Source: Kordia sp. SMS9 (GTDB lineage: Bacteria; Bacteroidota; Bacteroidia; Flavobacteriales; Flavobacteriaceae). Taken from it: a stretch of 64,000 nucleotides of DNA. Below the pieces are notes generated by a model that saw only the letters and a program-made list of their open reading frames with translations, did no database searches and had not been told where the DNA came from. Where the stretch lies: positions 3,551,001-3,615,000 of the forward strand of contig NZ_CP031153.1 of assembly GCF_003352465.1 (NCBI RefSeq). The letters are read 5' to 3'. This document shows, piece after piece, positions 27,345-35,688 of the stretch (position 1 is the first letter of the stretch; every line of letters starts with the position of its first letter). A program made the position numbers and the translations under genes.

Positions 27345-27462
27345 ACTAAATGATTTTTAAGATTAAACATGGAAACAAGTAACAATAAAAAATAGCTGAG
27401 AAAAAGGATAGTACATGATGCTTTATAAAGCGTCACATCAAACAGGAGCTTTTTTTAAAAAC

Positions 27463-27519
27463 AAAAAAATCCCAACATTGCTGTTAGGATTTAATTTTAA
27501 GAAGAAATTTCTTAGTACC
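27463..27519. repeat. Left direct repeat flanking a possible 1-kb insertion
   Basis: A hairpin AATCCCAACA...TGTTAGGATT followed by AAGAAATTTCTTAGTACC. The same succession occurs at 28440-28496, where it is the terminator and 3' end of tRNA-Leu. The copy here keeps only the last four tRNA bases and has one mismatch in the stem. The remaining gap up to 27798 holds no gene; two overlapping minus-strand frames there have no coding features. Confidence 0.7.
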
Positions 27520-27798
27520 CCAAAGGTTTCTAAAGTTGAACTTTTTGGTGGAGGATTTGAAGACGATTGGTTTGTTTGTGGATAATCATTTAAGGAAAAG
27601 ACCTCATAAAAATTACTAAAAACGAATTTGTAATTACTAAAGTGATCCAAAAAAATGAATTTGATTTCGATATTTGAAATGGATTGTATTGATACAATAT
27701 ATAGAGTAAGTCATCTGTTGCCGATACATATAATAAGCAAAGAAGATTTTTTACGAATAAATATGTATATTTAATTACTAACCAAAACATACAAATCA

Positions 27799-28419
27799 AT
27801 GAGTTTTTTAAAAAAGCTAGCATCTACTATAGGTATTACAAAAACTATAAACGCAATTGTAAAGAAACAAAAAAACAGAAAAAAAACACATGAGCTGGTC
27901 ATTCAGAAAATAAAATGTGTGCAAACAGCTTCAGAATGGGATGCAGGACCAACAAAGTTTTTACAATTTGTTGTAAAACCTTTGGGTTTATTCATCACAA
28001 AAAAGCCTGAGGAGGCAGGTGGTCCGTGGTCTACTACACAGGAAGAGTGGGAAAACCAGAATGAAGCTGTAGATAGTTGGATTGATGGAATAAAGTCACT
28101 TGGGCAAGGAGGAAAATCTCGTGATCAACTTTACGTAGAAATGTCTAGCAATCGTATTTGGCCAGAAAACAATAAGCATTATGATATTAATAGTGGAGAA
28201 GAAGTCACTACTGATATTGTTATTCCGTGGTTCGATACAATGTCTGAAATCTCATTTAAACTTAAAGAATGGGATGTAATTAAGGATGATGATCTAGGTG
28301 GAGTGACATTGAAAAGAGCTGATTTTGATGAAAGTAAATCACATCAAATCGTTAAAGTAGTGAGCAGTGAAACAGAAGGGAGTGTCTATATACTGTATCT
28401 AAAATTAAAAAAAGTATAA
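27799..28419 (+). CDS. Hypothetical protein with C2-like C-terminal domain
   Basis: 206 residues, no recognised full-length family. A basic N-terminus (about 1-35) is followed by a region ending WSTTQEEWENQNEAVDSW. Then comes a beta-rich stretch at about 112-205 with QLYVEMSSNRIWPE, an IVIPWFD strand, and ISFKLKEWDVIKDDDLGGVTL. The last piece closely follows the C2-domain pattern (V.D.D....DDf.G), which binds Ca and membranes. No signal peptide. It lies between direct repeats next to tRNA-Leu, is AT-rich, and may have been acquired. Confidence 0.62.
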   Translation: MSFLKKLASTIGITKTINAIVKKQKNRKKTHELVIQKIKCVQTASEWDAGPTKFLQFVVKPLGLFITKKPEEAGGPWSTTQEEWENQNEAVDSWIDGIKSLGQGGKSRDQLYVEMSSNRIWPENNKHYDINSGEEVTTDIVIPWFDTMSEISFKLKEWDVIKDDDLGGVTLKRADFDESKSHQIVKVVSSETEGSVYILYLKLKKV

Positions 28420-28439
28420 TATACGAAATTAGAAAAAAA

Positions 28440-28492
28440 GTAAAATCCCAACAACGCTGTTGGGATTTTACTTTTTAGAAGAAATTTCTTAG
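28440..28492. terminator. Terminator and flank of tRNA-Leu (right direct repeat)
   Basis: Perfect AAAATCCCAACA/TGTTGGGATTTT hairpin (28442-28471) serving the tRNA-Leu (minus) and the gene ending at 28419 (plus), followed by the shared AGAAGAAATTTCTTAG. Confidence 0.8.
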
Positions 28493-28576
28493 TACCGAAG
28501 ATGGGAGTCGAACCCACACGCTCTAATGAACACATGGCCCTCAACCATGCCTGTCTACCAATTCCAGCACTTCGGT
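28493..28576 (-). tRNA. tRNA-Leu (GAG anticodon)
   Basis: 84 nt. Acceptor stem ACCGAAG/CTTCGGT with discriminator A, D-loop with GGAATTGGTAGAC, anticodon stem CATGG/CCATG around loop TTGAGGG (anticodon GAG), a long variable arm as in Leu tRNAs, and T arm with GGGTTCGACTCCC. No encoded CCA. Confidence 0.93.
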
Positions 28577-28630
28577 AAATAAATGTGCTTTGCAAAAATA
28601 AAAAAAGTTAAGCAATTGCTTAACTCCTTG

Positions 28631-28726
28631 TGACCTGGCTGGGACTTATTTCAACAAGTTTGATATAAACTTCTTTCCCCGCAGTGCTTTCACACTAAAA
28701 CCTTTCGGTTTTTTTATGTCACTTTG
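28631..28726. repeat. Duplicated unit, first copy, with tRNA-Lys remnant
   Basis: Starts with TGACCTGGCTGGGACT, the beginning of a tRNA-Lys 3' half that then decays into AAACTTCTTTCC...GTGCTTTCACAC...CTTTCGG. The next copy begins at 28824. Period about 190-193 bp, so tRNA-Lys and its flank were duplicated in tandem. Confidence 0.75.
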
Positions 28727-28799
28727 TGACCTGGCTGGGGCTCGAACCCAGGACCCTCTCCTTAAAAGGGAGATGCTCTACCAACTGAGCTACCAGGTC
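28727..28799 (-). tRNA. tRNA-Lys (TTT), copy 1
   Basis: 73 nt. Acceptor GACCTGG/CCAGGTC, discriminator A, D-loop AGCTCAGTTGGTAGAGC, anticodon loop CTTTTAA (TTT), T arm GGGTTCGAGCCCC. The sequence is identical to the copy at 28917-28989. Confidence 0.96.
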
Positions 28800-28823
28800 A
28801 TAAGACCTTTGTAGTGTAATTTG

Positions 28824-28916
28824 TGACATGACTGGGGCTTATTTCAAAAGTTCACGATAAACTTCTTTTCCCAGAGTGCTTTCACACTTGAAGCCTTTCG
28901 GCTTTATATCACTTTG
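28824..28916. repeat. Duplicated unit, second copy, with tRNA-Lys remnant
   Basis: Begins TGACATGACTGGGGCTTA and runs through the same degenerate spacer (AAACTTCTTTTCCC, GTGCTTTCACAC, CCTTTCGG) as the copy at 28631. The remnant has drifted further from tRNA-Lys than the first. Confidence 0.75.
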
Positions 28917-28989
28917 TGACCTGGCTGGGGCTCGAACCCAGGACCCTCTCCTTAAAAGGGAGATGCTCTACCAACTGAGCTACCAGGTC
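28917..28989 (-). tRNA. tRNA-Lys (TTT), copy 2
   Basis: 73 nt, identical to copy 1: same acceptor stem, TTT anticodon and T arm. The upstream flank TTGTGAC at both is part of the duplicated unit. Confidence 0.96.
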
Positions 28990-29136
28990 ATTCAAAAAGA
29001 ATTAAAATTAATTCCTTGAATGCGGGTGCAAATATAACATCATAATTTTATTTTTCAAGTCTTTTTTAATATAAATTTGTCTTTTTTTTTATGATTTTTG
29101 TAAGGGCTTAAAAATAAATTATTTATAATAGAAGAA

Positions 29137-29676
29137 ATGACAATTGTACTTTTAGGATATATGGCAAGTGGGAAGAGTGCTGTTTCAAAATTATTGGGAA
29201 CAGCATTGGAAATTCCTGTGTTAGATTTAGATGAATATATTGAAACGAAAGAAGGAAAAACGATTCCTGAAATTTTTGAAACGAAAGGAGAAATTTATTT
29301 CCGAATGAAAGAGCATTTGTATCTGAAAGAAGTCTTGGAAATGCAACAACCAATAATTCTTTCTTTAGGTGGCGGCACACCATGTTATGCCAATAATATG
29401 CAGTTGATTCATGAGTACACAAAACAGACTTTTTATTTACAAACGTCGATTCTAGAGATTATCAATAGAGTAAAGGATGAAAAAGCAAAGAGACCACTGA
29501 TACGCGCAATTTCTGATGAAGATTTACCAGAGTTTATCGGGAAGCATTTGTTTGAGCGAAATATTTTTTATCAACAAGCTACGCATTGTGTTTTGACAGA
29601 TACAAAGACAATTGAAGCTGTTGTAGAGGAAATTAGAAAGATTGTCATAAAACAAATTGACGAAAAGATAAATTGA
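29137..29676 (+). CDS. aroK: Shikimate kinase
   Basis: 179 residues. Phosphorylates shikimate at position 3 in aromatic amino-acid synthesis, using ATP. Walker A G7-YMAS-G12-K13-S, the shikimate-binding Asp in LDLDEYIE (about 30-33), Arg in YFRMKEH, and the GGGTP loop near residue 78. Stands alone, not in an aro operon. Complete. Confidence 0.96.
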   Translation: MTIVLLGYMASGKSAVSKLLGTALEIPVLDLDEYIETKEGKTIPEIFETKGEIYFRMKEHLYLKEVLEMQQPIILSLGGGTPCYANNMQLIHEYTKQTFYLQTSILEIINRVKDEKAKRPLIRAISDEDLPEFIGKHLFERNIFYQQATHCVLTDTKTIEAVVEEIRKIVIKQIDEKIN

Positions 29677-29730
29677 CGAAAAGACAAATTACCAAATAGC
29701 AAATAAAAAGAACAAAGCGATCAATCGAAG

Positions 29731-30231
29731 TTATATCAAATACGCCATATCTTTTTCAGCAAAAACAACATCAATATGTTCTTGAATGGAAGTAGACAAG
29801 GAAATTCCCTTAAAATCTGCCTTTATAGGGTATTTTTTGTGATTTCGATTCACAAGTACCGCCGTTTTGAAATTCTTCAATGGAACGTCTAAAAAGTGCT
29901 TCACACCATAAATTAAAGTGGTACCCGAATTCAATACATCATCAATCAGTACCAAAGGTTTGTGGATGTAAGCTTCTTTTGCGATGGAAGTTGTCACAGC
30001 TGTCAACGGATGTTGCTTGTCAATCCTCACTTCACACAAAGTAATCACAGCATCGGTAATTTTTTCCAACTCCGCTTTTATTTTTTGCGCAAATACAAAT
30101 CCATTATTGGCAATTCCAGCAATGATGATTTCTTCTTCATTCACGTTCGATTCCAAAATTTGATAGGCAATGCGGCGTGTTTTGTGTTGAATTTGTTGGT
30201 GGTTTAGTATAATATTTCCCGTGACAGTCAT
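29731..30231 (-). CDS. PyrR-like phosphoribosyltransferase
   Basis: 166 residues. Type I PRTase fold with the PRPP loop VLIDDVLNSGTTL (about 96-108) and a preceding flexible hood. Length and the context GIANNGFVFAQKI recall bacterial PyrR/Upp-type PRTases. Whether it transfers to uracil, another base or mainly acts as regulator is not known. Same-strand neighbour of the Hsp15-like gene, 70 bp apart, so a shared transcript is possible. Confidence 0.85.
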   Translation of the reverse strand: MTVTGNIILNHQQIQHKTRRIAYQILESNVNEEEIIIAGIANNGFVFAQKIKAELEKITDAVITLCEVRIDKQHPLTAVTTSIAKEAYIHKPLVLIDDVLNSGTTLIYGVKHFLDVPLKNFKTAVLVNRNHKKYPIKADFKGISLSTSIQEHIDVVFAEKDMAYLI

Positions 30232-30301
30232 GCGTTTGTATATTTAGATCAACTACTTCGGTAAAAGCTTCAGATGTTAATTAGTTGATAAGAAAGTAAA
30301 A

Positions 30302-30694
30302 TTAAGCATTAGTTTCTTCACCATCAAAAGTATCGTCGAGATATTCGTCAATTTCACGACGGTCTTTCTTTGTTGGTCTTCCCGTTCCTTGTTTGCGATA
30401 ATGTTCTTTGGCGTGTTTTAATAATTCTAAATGTTCGTAGTTTTCTTTCGGAGTTGTATCAACACGATACATATCAACCAGTTTTGCACCGACACGACTT
30501 TTAGGAATATCAAGCACCGTTAAACGTCGCGTAACTTGCTCTTTTCTAACCTCTAATTTGTCCGTTGCATACACTTCTCGCGATGGTTTTACAGTAGCAC
30601 CATTTACCTTTACATGTCCCTTTTTACAAGCGATTGTTGCCATATTTCGAGTCTTGAAATAGCGTACGCACCATAAGTATTTATCGATCCTCAT
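30302..30694 (-). CDS. S4-domain RNA-binding protein, Hsp15-like
   Basis: 130 residues. An S4 RNA-binding domain (about 1-60, MRIDKYLWCVRYFKTRNMATIACKKG, VKVNG) is followed by a basic, charged tail, the layout of Hsp15 (HslR), which binds stalled 50S subunits carrying a peptidyl-tRNA. The C-terminal basic region KQGTGRPTKKDRREIDEYLDD is typical. Minus strand with a -7 element TACTTTTG at 30728. Confidence 0.93.
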   Translation of the reverse strand: MRIDKYLWCVRYFKTRNMATIACKKGHVKVNGATVKPSREVYATDKLEVRKEQVTRRLTVLDIPKSRVGAKLVDMYRVDTTPKENYEHLELLKHAKEHYRKQGTGRPTKKDRREIDEYLDDTFDGEETNA

Positions 30695-30727
30695 ACAAAA
30701 TATCTAAAAACTGCGTTAAAGAATATA

Positions 30728-30735
30728 CAAAAGTA
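30728..30735 (-). promoter_or_regulatory. -7 element of the S4-domain gene
   Basis: Minus-strand TACTTTTG, 33 bp upstream of the ATG at 30694. The 47-bp region to the divergent lipoprotein gene at 30775 must carry both promoters. Confidence 0.4.
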
Positions 30736-30774
30736 GGATAAAATTGTATCTTGCACCCCAAAATTTAAAAAACA

Positions 30775-31776
30775 ATGATGAAGTTTGTAAAATTTGCATT
30801 TTTAACAATAGCCGTAATTGCAATTGTTTTTTCATGTAAAAGAGATGACGATCCAGTTGCATTTGCAGAATTACGTGATAGAGGAGAACAACAAATTGAA
30901 GATGACGCAGCTTTGGTGGCGTTTTTAAGTACACATTTTTATAATTATGAGGATTTTGATTTGGTAAACCCTGAAAGTCCTGCCAATGATGCTGTACGCG
31001 TTTCTTTTGATACCATTGCAGGTGTAAATGCTGATAAAACTCCACTAATCAATCAAGTAGAAGTACGTACCACTACGTTTCAAGATGTAGAATATAAATA
31101 TTATGTATTGAAAGTACGTGAAGGTGGCGGAGAATCGTATACAAGTTTTGATCAGGTTGATTTGGTATATCACGGACAATTGTTAGATTTAGAAACGTTT
31201 GATTTACGTCTTACACAAATTCAAATTCCTTTGGTAAGTGCCGCAGCAAGTACGGTACGAGGTTTTCAATTAGGATTGCCCGAATTTAAAACTGCGGAAA
31301 ATATTGTAGAAGATGAAAACGGATTTTTACAGCCTAGAAACGGTGGTATTGGTGCTATTTTTCTTCCTTCCGGATTGGGGTATTTTAATTTGATTGAACC
31401 TGGAATTCCAGAATATTCTCCATTAATTTTTTCTTTCAATCTATTCGATGTTGTGTATTTAGATATTGAACCAGACGGATTGTTAAGCTCTATGGAAGAT
31501 TTAGACAATGACAACGACGTATCTAATGATGATACTGATGGCGATGGTTTTCCAGATTTTAGAGATTCTGACGATGACGGTGACGGAACACCAACGATTA
31601 ATGAAGTGGAATTGAATGTGTATACGGTTAATCCTGGAGAAATGGAACCTACCTACGCTGCCAATGAAATTGTAAAAACAAGAGATACCGACAGCGATGG
31701 TGTGACAACAATTTCTACGGTAGTATTAACAGATACAGACGGCGACGGAATACCAGATTATTTAGACGCGAACTAG
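30775..31776 (+). CDS. FKBP-type lipoprotein with Ca-binding Asp-rich tail
   Basis: 333 residues. Lipoprotein signal ending FSCKRDDD. An FKBP-like peptidyl-prolyl isomerase-type domain spans about 95-228 (VEVRTTTFQDVEYKYYVLKVREG, VDLVYHGQLLD, GGIGAIFLPSGLGY). The C-terminal third (about 245-333) is a chain of DxDxDG motifs of the thrombospondin type-3 kind, likely to bind calcium. A gliding-type lipoprotein or secreted-protein foldase is plausible; the substrate is unknown. MMKF: the second Met (30778) may be the start. Confidence 0.85.
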   Translation: MMKFVKFAFLTIAVIAIVFSCKRDDDPVAFAELRDRGEQQIEDDAALVAFLSTHFYNYEDFDLVNPESPANDAVRVSFDTIAGVNADKTPLINQVEVRTTTFQDVEYKYYVLKVREGGGESYTSFDQVDLVYHGQLLDLETFDLRLTQIQIPLVSAAASTVRGFQLGLPEFKTAENIVEDENGFLQPRNGGIGAIFLPSGLGYFNLIEPGIPEYSPLIFSFNLFDVVYLDIEPDGLLSSMEDLDNDNDVSNDDTDGDGFPDFRDSDDDGDGTPTINEVELNVYTVNPGEMEPTYAANEIVKTRDTDSDGVTTISTVVLTDTDGDGIPDYLDAN

Positions 31777-31802
31777 AAAGGTTTAAAACCTATTAAAAAT
31801 AG

Positions 31803-31833
31803 AAAAGCACTTCTTTTAACGGAAGTGCTTTTT
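31803..31833. terminator. Bidirectional terminator
   Basis: AAAAGCACTTC...GAAGTGCTTTTT hairpin between the convergent lipoprotein and outer-membrane barrel genes. Confidence 0.85.
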
Positions 31834-31861
31834 GTTTTTTATGTTGTATATTGAATTGAAT

Positions 31862-32446
31862 CTACAATTTCAGCGACAAACTAAAGATCAATTGACTAGG
31901 TCTAGCATCTAAAGTTCCAATTCGGACGTTATTGGAATCTAAAATACTTGCTTCATTTTCAGTAAAACCTCTTTCGTAGCGTACATCCAATCCGATGTTT
32001 CCAAATTTTACCGCAGCTCCAAAATTGAATCCGACGGTAAAATCATTTTCTACATCTGAAATATTGACATCATCCAATCCATTATCTAAGGTATATTGAA
32101 AAGCGGGACCTGCAAAAATACTCAACGGACCAATAATATCTAAACCTAATAAAACAGGAACATCAATCTTCGACATATCGTAGTTGCTAGAACCATATTC
32201 ACTCTGTGTTTTGGTATACACCACTTCTGGGCGTAAGTATAATTTGCTAAAATTGAACTCGTAATACGCGCCAATATGATATCCGATTTTAGAATCTCCG
32301 CTATCTTCTATAATATTTTCTCCCGCAGTTACAATTTCGCGTAATTCTCCATTGGAGTTAAAGTTCAATCCTGCTTTTACTCCAAATTGCGCAAAGCAAC
32401 TTGCCGAAGCGAACAGAAATACCAAACATAATAGGTTGTTTTTCAT
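31862..32446 (-). CDS. Outer-membrane beta-barrel protein (PorT/OMPb-brl type)
   Basis: 194 residues. Signal peptide MKNNLLCLVFLFASASCFAQ (cleavage before FGVKAG). The rest alternates hydrophobic and polar residues over eight strands, with the FGVKAGLNFN start, YHIGAYYEF, YLRPEVVYTKT, FNFGAAVKFGNIGLDVRYERG and a closing LIFSLSLKL ending in Leu. Typical of the Bacteroidota outer-membrane barrel family. Cargo or function unknown. Confidence 0.88.
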   Translation of the reverse strand: MKNNLLCLVFLFASASCFAQFGVKAGLNFNSNGELREIVTAGENIIEDSGDSKIGYHIGAYYEFNFSKLYLRPEVVYTKTQSEYGSSNYDMSKIDVPVLLGLDIIGPLSIFAGPAFQYTLDNGLDDVNISDVENDFTVGFNFGAAVKFGNIGLDVRYERGFTENEASILDSNNVRIGTLDARPSQLIFSLSLKL

Positions 32447-32497
32447 AATGTTAATGTTTTGTGTTATACGAATTAAAACGATTTTTTTTGAAAAGTA

Positions 32498-33457
32498 TTA
32501 TTTTCTCCCAATCACTTTTTCAGCAGCTTTTACAATGGCTGCAGCATTTAAGCCATACTTTTCCATCAATTGTGCTGGTGTTCCTGATTCTCCAAAAGTA
32601 TCTTGCGTAGCAACAAATTCCTGTGGTGTTGGATGGTGTACTGCTAATGTGCGCGATACACTTTCGCCCAATCCGCCCAAGAAATTGTGTTCTTCCGCAG
32701 TTACGACACAACCTGTTTTTGCTACTGAAGCTAAAATTGCTTCTTCATCTAACGGTTTTATGGTGTGAATGTTAATCACTTCCGCAGAAATGCCAGCTGC
32801 TTCCAATGTTTCTGCTGCTTGCAATGCTTCCCAAACCAAATGTCCTGTCGCAATGATCGTTACATCAGTTCCTTCTGTGAGTTGTACTGCTTTTCCAATT
32901 TCAAACTTTTGATCAGCAGGAGTGAAGTTTGCTACTTTCGGACGTCCAAAACGCAAATATACGGGTCCGTGATGATCTGCAATCGCCAACGTTGCCGCTT
33001 TTGTCTGATTGTAATCACAGGTATTAATCACCGTCATGCCTGGCAACATTTTCATCAAACCTATATCTTCTAAAATCTGATGTGTCGCGCCATCTTCTCC
33101 TAACGTAATTCCTGCGTGTGAAGCACAAATTTTTACATTCTTATCAGAATACGCAACCGATTGACGAATTTGATCGTACACACGACCTGTTGAAAAGTTG
33201 GCAAACGTTCCTGTAAACGGAATCTTTCCACCAATGGTCATTCCTGCGGCAATTCCGATCATATTTGCTTCTGCAATTCCAATCTGGAAAAAACGTTCTG
33301 GGTGATTGTCTTTAAAAGCGTTCATCTTTAACGAACCTGTCAAATCTGCACAAAGTGCTACCACATTCGGATTCGTTTTTCCGAGTTCTGTCAATCCATC
33401 TCCAAATCCTGAACGTGTATCTTTACTTCCTGTGTTTGTATATTTTTTCATATTCAT
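32498..33457 (-). CDS. Transketolase, C-terminal subunit
   Basis: 319 residues (or 317 from MKKYTN at 33451). It carries the pyrimidine-binding domain with the TPP-activating Glu in FFQIGIAEANMIGIAAG (about residue 61), and the C-terminal transketolase domain (VIATGHLVWEAL...). It pairs with the N-terminal subunit encoded just upstream on the same strand, 63 bp away, so the two form one transketolase of the pentose phosphate pathway. Splitting is common in Bacteroidota. Confidence 0.94.
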   Translation of the reverse strand: MNMKKYTNTGSKDTRSGFGDGLTELGKTNPNVVALCADLTGSLKMNAFKDNHPERFFQIGIAEANMIGIAAGMTIGGKIPFTGTFANFSTGRVYDQIRQSVAYSDKNVKICASHAGITLGEDGATHQILEDIGLMKMLPGMTVINTCDYNQTKAATLAIADHHGPVYLRFGRPKVANFTPADQKFEIGKAVQLTEGTDVTIIATGHLVWEALQAAETLEAAGISAEVINIHTIKPLDEEAILASVAKTGCVVTAEEHNFLGGLGESVSRTLAVHHPTPQEFVATQDTFGESGTPAQLMEKYGLNAAAIVKAAEKVIGRK

Positions 33458-33520
33458 TATCCACGAAAGTGGATATCTTTTTTTGATTAAACTTAATTAG
33501 TAAAAAACTAGGTAGACGAT

Positions 33521-34366
33521 TTAATAATCACCTAAAGTTACTGGGTTTTGTGCCAAAGCACTTTCCAACTGCTCGTCATTTGGTGCTTTTCCGTGCCAAG
33601 CGTGCGTATTCATCATAAAATCAACACCATTCCCCATTTCTGTGTGCAACAAGACAACAACAGGTTTTCCGTGTCCCGTTTTTGCTTTTGCTGCCGCCAT
33701 TCCATCTTTAATGGCTTGAATGTTGTTTCCGTCTTTTATCTCTAAAACTTCCCAACCAAAGGCTTCAAACTTTGCCGACAATGAACCTAATGGCAATACA
33801 TCATCCGTAGCACCATCAATTTGTTTCTGATTGTAATCAATCGTAGCAATAATATTGTCCACCTTATTTCCAGCAGCATACATAATCGCTTCCCAATTTT
33901 GTCCTTCTTGCAATTCGCCATCACCATGTAATGAATATACTAAGTTGTCATCTCCGTTCAACTTTTTGGTCAACGCGGCTCCAAGTGCAACCGACATTCC
34001 TTGTCCTAACGAACCTGAAGCAATGCGGATTCCCGGCAAACCTTCATGCGTAGTTGGATGTCCTTGCAAGCGAGAATCTAACAAGCGAAACGTGTTCAAT
34101 TCGTCCACAGGAAAATAACCTCTACGCGCCAAAACGCTATAAATTACAGGGGAAATATGACCGTTCGACAAAAAGAAAACATCTTCATTCTTTCCATCCA
34201 TATCGAAACCGTCGTTCAGTTTCATGATGTCATTATATAAAGTGACTAAAAATTCGGCACAACCGAGTGAACCTCCTGGATGACCAGAATTTACTTTGTG
34301 TACCATTCTCAAGATATCTCTACGGACTTGAGTAACTAAATTTTCTAACGATTTGTTATCAGACAT
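33521..34366 (-). CDS. Transketolase, N-terminal (TPP-binding) subunit
   Basis: 281 residues from MSDNKSLENL at 34366. It holds the TPP-pyrophosphate domain: the GDGELQEGQNWEA motif with a downstream Asn (IDYNQKQIDG) and the GHPGGSLG/GHPTTHEG loops. A longer frame to 34426 exists, but the promoter with TACTTTTG at 34397-34404 lies inside it, so 34366 is the start. First gene of the two-gene transketolase operon. Confidence 0.95.
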   Translation of the reverse strand: MSDNKSLENLVTQVRRDILRMVHKVNSGHPGGSLGCAEFLVTLYNDIMKLNDGFDMDGKNEDVFFLSNGHISPVIYSVLARRGYFPVDELNTFRLLDSRLQGHPTTHEGLPGIRIASGSLGQGMSVALGAALTKKLNGDDNLVYSLHGDGELQEGQNWEAIMYAAGNKVDNIIATIDYNQKQIDGATDDVLPLGSLSAKFEAFGWEVLEIKDGNNIQAIKDGMAAAKAKTGHGKPVVVLLHTEMGNGVDFMMNTHAWHGKAPNDEQLESALAQNPVTLGDY

Positions 34367-34396
34367 TGTGTATTTGTTAGTAGTTTTTGTAAACCT

Positions 34397-34426
34397 CAAA
34401 AGTAAGTTATAAAACAGCGCAAACAA
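34397..34426 (-). promoter_or_regulatory. Promoter of the split transketolase operon
   Basis: Minus-strand TTG (34424-34426), 19-bp spacer, TACTTTTG (34397-34404): perfect consensus, 31 bp before the ATG at 34366. Confidence 0.65.
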
Positions 34427-34894
34427 AAGAAGTTAATAGGCTTTTATTAACGAATTTTTGTGGATAAAGTACAGCGCGAGTGAAAGTGTGTACATGATTG
34501 AAAATGAAGTTGAGAAGTAGTTTGAATACAGTTTTTGTTTTTTAAGTTATTTAGTGTGCTTATTTTATATTTTTTGGTTGAAAAAATATGTGTTATTTCC
34601 TATTTTTAAATTGAAAGTATTTTCTTTATTCTTAGTTTTTTTCTTTAGATTTGAGGGAATATGTTCTGTATTATGAATATTTATTTATTGTATAAGTGTG
34701 TAATCCACTAAAAAAGAAATTTTTAACTTTTAAATAAGAAAGTTTGTTCCCATTCTTGAGAAAGGACAAAAATAGTTTTGGAAAATTCGTGTAAATCGAA
34801 ATAATTCTGAAAATTAAAAGCATGGGCAGGACAATGGATAATTTATAATAATAGAATCATTATATTTTACAAATGATTAATCAAAAAAAAATAT
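34427..34894. other. Gene-free AT-rich gap
   Basis: 468 bp with no coding frame of note, no tRNA-like fold and no clear palindrome. I see nothing beyond AT-rich sequence and short T-runs in it. Confidence 0.6.
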
Positions 34895-35395
34895 ATGGGA
34901 TTTAGTAATATCCAATTTACACTAACGATTATCGCTTCCATTATAGCTGTAATCACATTAATTCTTGGTGTCTTAGAGTACAGAAAGAAAAATATGTTGA
35001 CAAGAATTGATATTTACCTTAAAATGAGGGATTATTATGCGAGAGATGAAAACTTACAAAAAGTCTGTTCTGCTTTAGGAGAAGGAAGAGGAAGTATAAA
35101 CGTAAAGGAATTAACATACGAGCAAAAAAGGCAGTTTTTAGGAACCATGGAATCGATAGCATTGTTAGTTAACTCAAAAGTGATGAACAAGCAAGTAGCA
35201 ATGTATATGTTTGGATATTATGCAATTGCAGCTTGGGAAAATGAAGAATTTTGGAGTCATGGAAATTTAAGACAAGATGACCCAATGTGGTCTTTATACA
35301 AAGCATTTTACTTACAGAATTGTACAATCAGAAATGAGTTTGATATGAACCCATCGTTTTATATCAAAAGAAAATTAAATTTTCTATCTAAATAG
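34895..35395 (+). CDS. Membrane-anchored hypothetical protein (DUF4760-like)
   Basis: 166 residues. One N-terminal membrane helix (about 7-27), then a basic YRKKN and a helical cytoplasmic domain with TRIDIYLKMRDYYARDENLQKV and YMFGYYAIAAWENEEFW. Resembles DUF4760-type proteins in layout; no catalytic motif. The 34427-34894 gap before it and an AT-rich composition suggest an accessory gene. Confidence 0.6.
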   Translation: MGFSNIQFTLTIIASIIAVITLILGVLEYRKKNMLTRIDIYLKMRDYYARDENLQKVCSALGEGRGSINVKELTYEQKRQFLGTMESIALLVNSKVMNKQVAMYMFGYYAIAAWENEEFWSHGNLRQDDPMWSLYKAFYLQNCTIRNEFDMNPSFYIKRKLNFLSK

Positions 35396-35479
35396 ATTTG
35401 CAAGAAATATAATGAGCCAATTTTGAAATAGTAACTTTATTGATCTCAAAAAGTGAAAAATATTCTAATTACTAAATTT

Positions 35480-35632
35480 ATGCAAAAAGTTACTAATATT
35501 ACAAACAAACAAAACTGCAATTTCAGAAACAAATTAACTCTTTCCCAAAAAAACGAAATTTCAGAAGGAATAGAAGAACTCAATCAAGGAAAACGAGTTT
35601 CGTATGATGAATTTTTAAAGAAGATTTACTAA
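35480..35632 (+). CDS. Short antitoxin-like protein, orphan or remnant
   Basis: 50 residues, ATG at 35480, TAA at 35630-35632. The C-terminus LSQKNEISEGIEELNQ then GKRVSYDEFLKKIY matches the ParD/RelB-style tail of small antitoxins (helix, then G-K-x-V-S-Y-x-E-F-L). No toxin gene follows: the next reading frame is tgt. A decayed or solitary antitoxin is likely. Confidence 0.5.
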   Translation: MQKVTNITNKQNCNFRNKLTLSQKNEISEGIEELNQGKRVSYDEFLKKIY

Positions 35633-35680
35633 TAAATCAATTTTAATATTTGATTAATAAAATCCTCCACAAATCTTACC

Positions 35681-35688
35681 TATATTTG
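35681..35688 (+). promoter_or_regulatory. -7 element of tgt
   Basis: TATATTTG, full match to TAnnTTTG, 108 bp before the tgt ATG. It implies a leader of about 100 nt containing a TTGGC-TTTC-GCCAA hairpin (35731-35744). Confidence 0.45.

Noticed and set aside
27438..27823. Two minus-strand frames (70 and 77 residues) in the 27.4-27.8 kb gap
   Set aside because: They overlap each other and the plus-strand gene start, have hydrophobic or low-complexity content and no family features.
28386..28595. Minus-strand frame across tRNA-Leu
   Set aside because: It is a translation of the tRNA gene and terminator.
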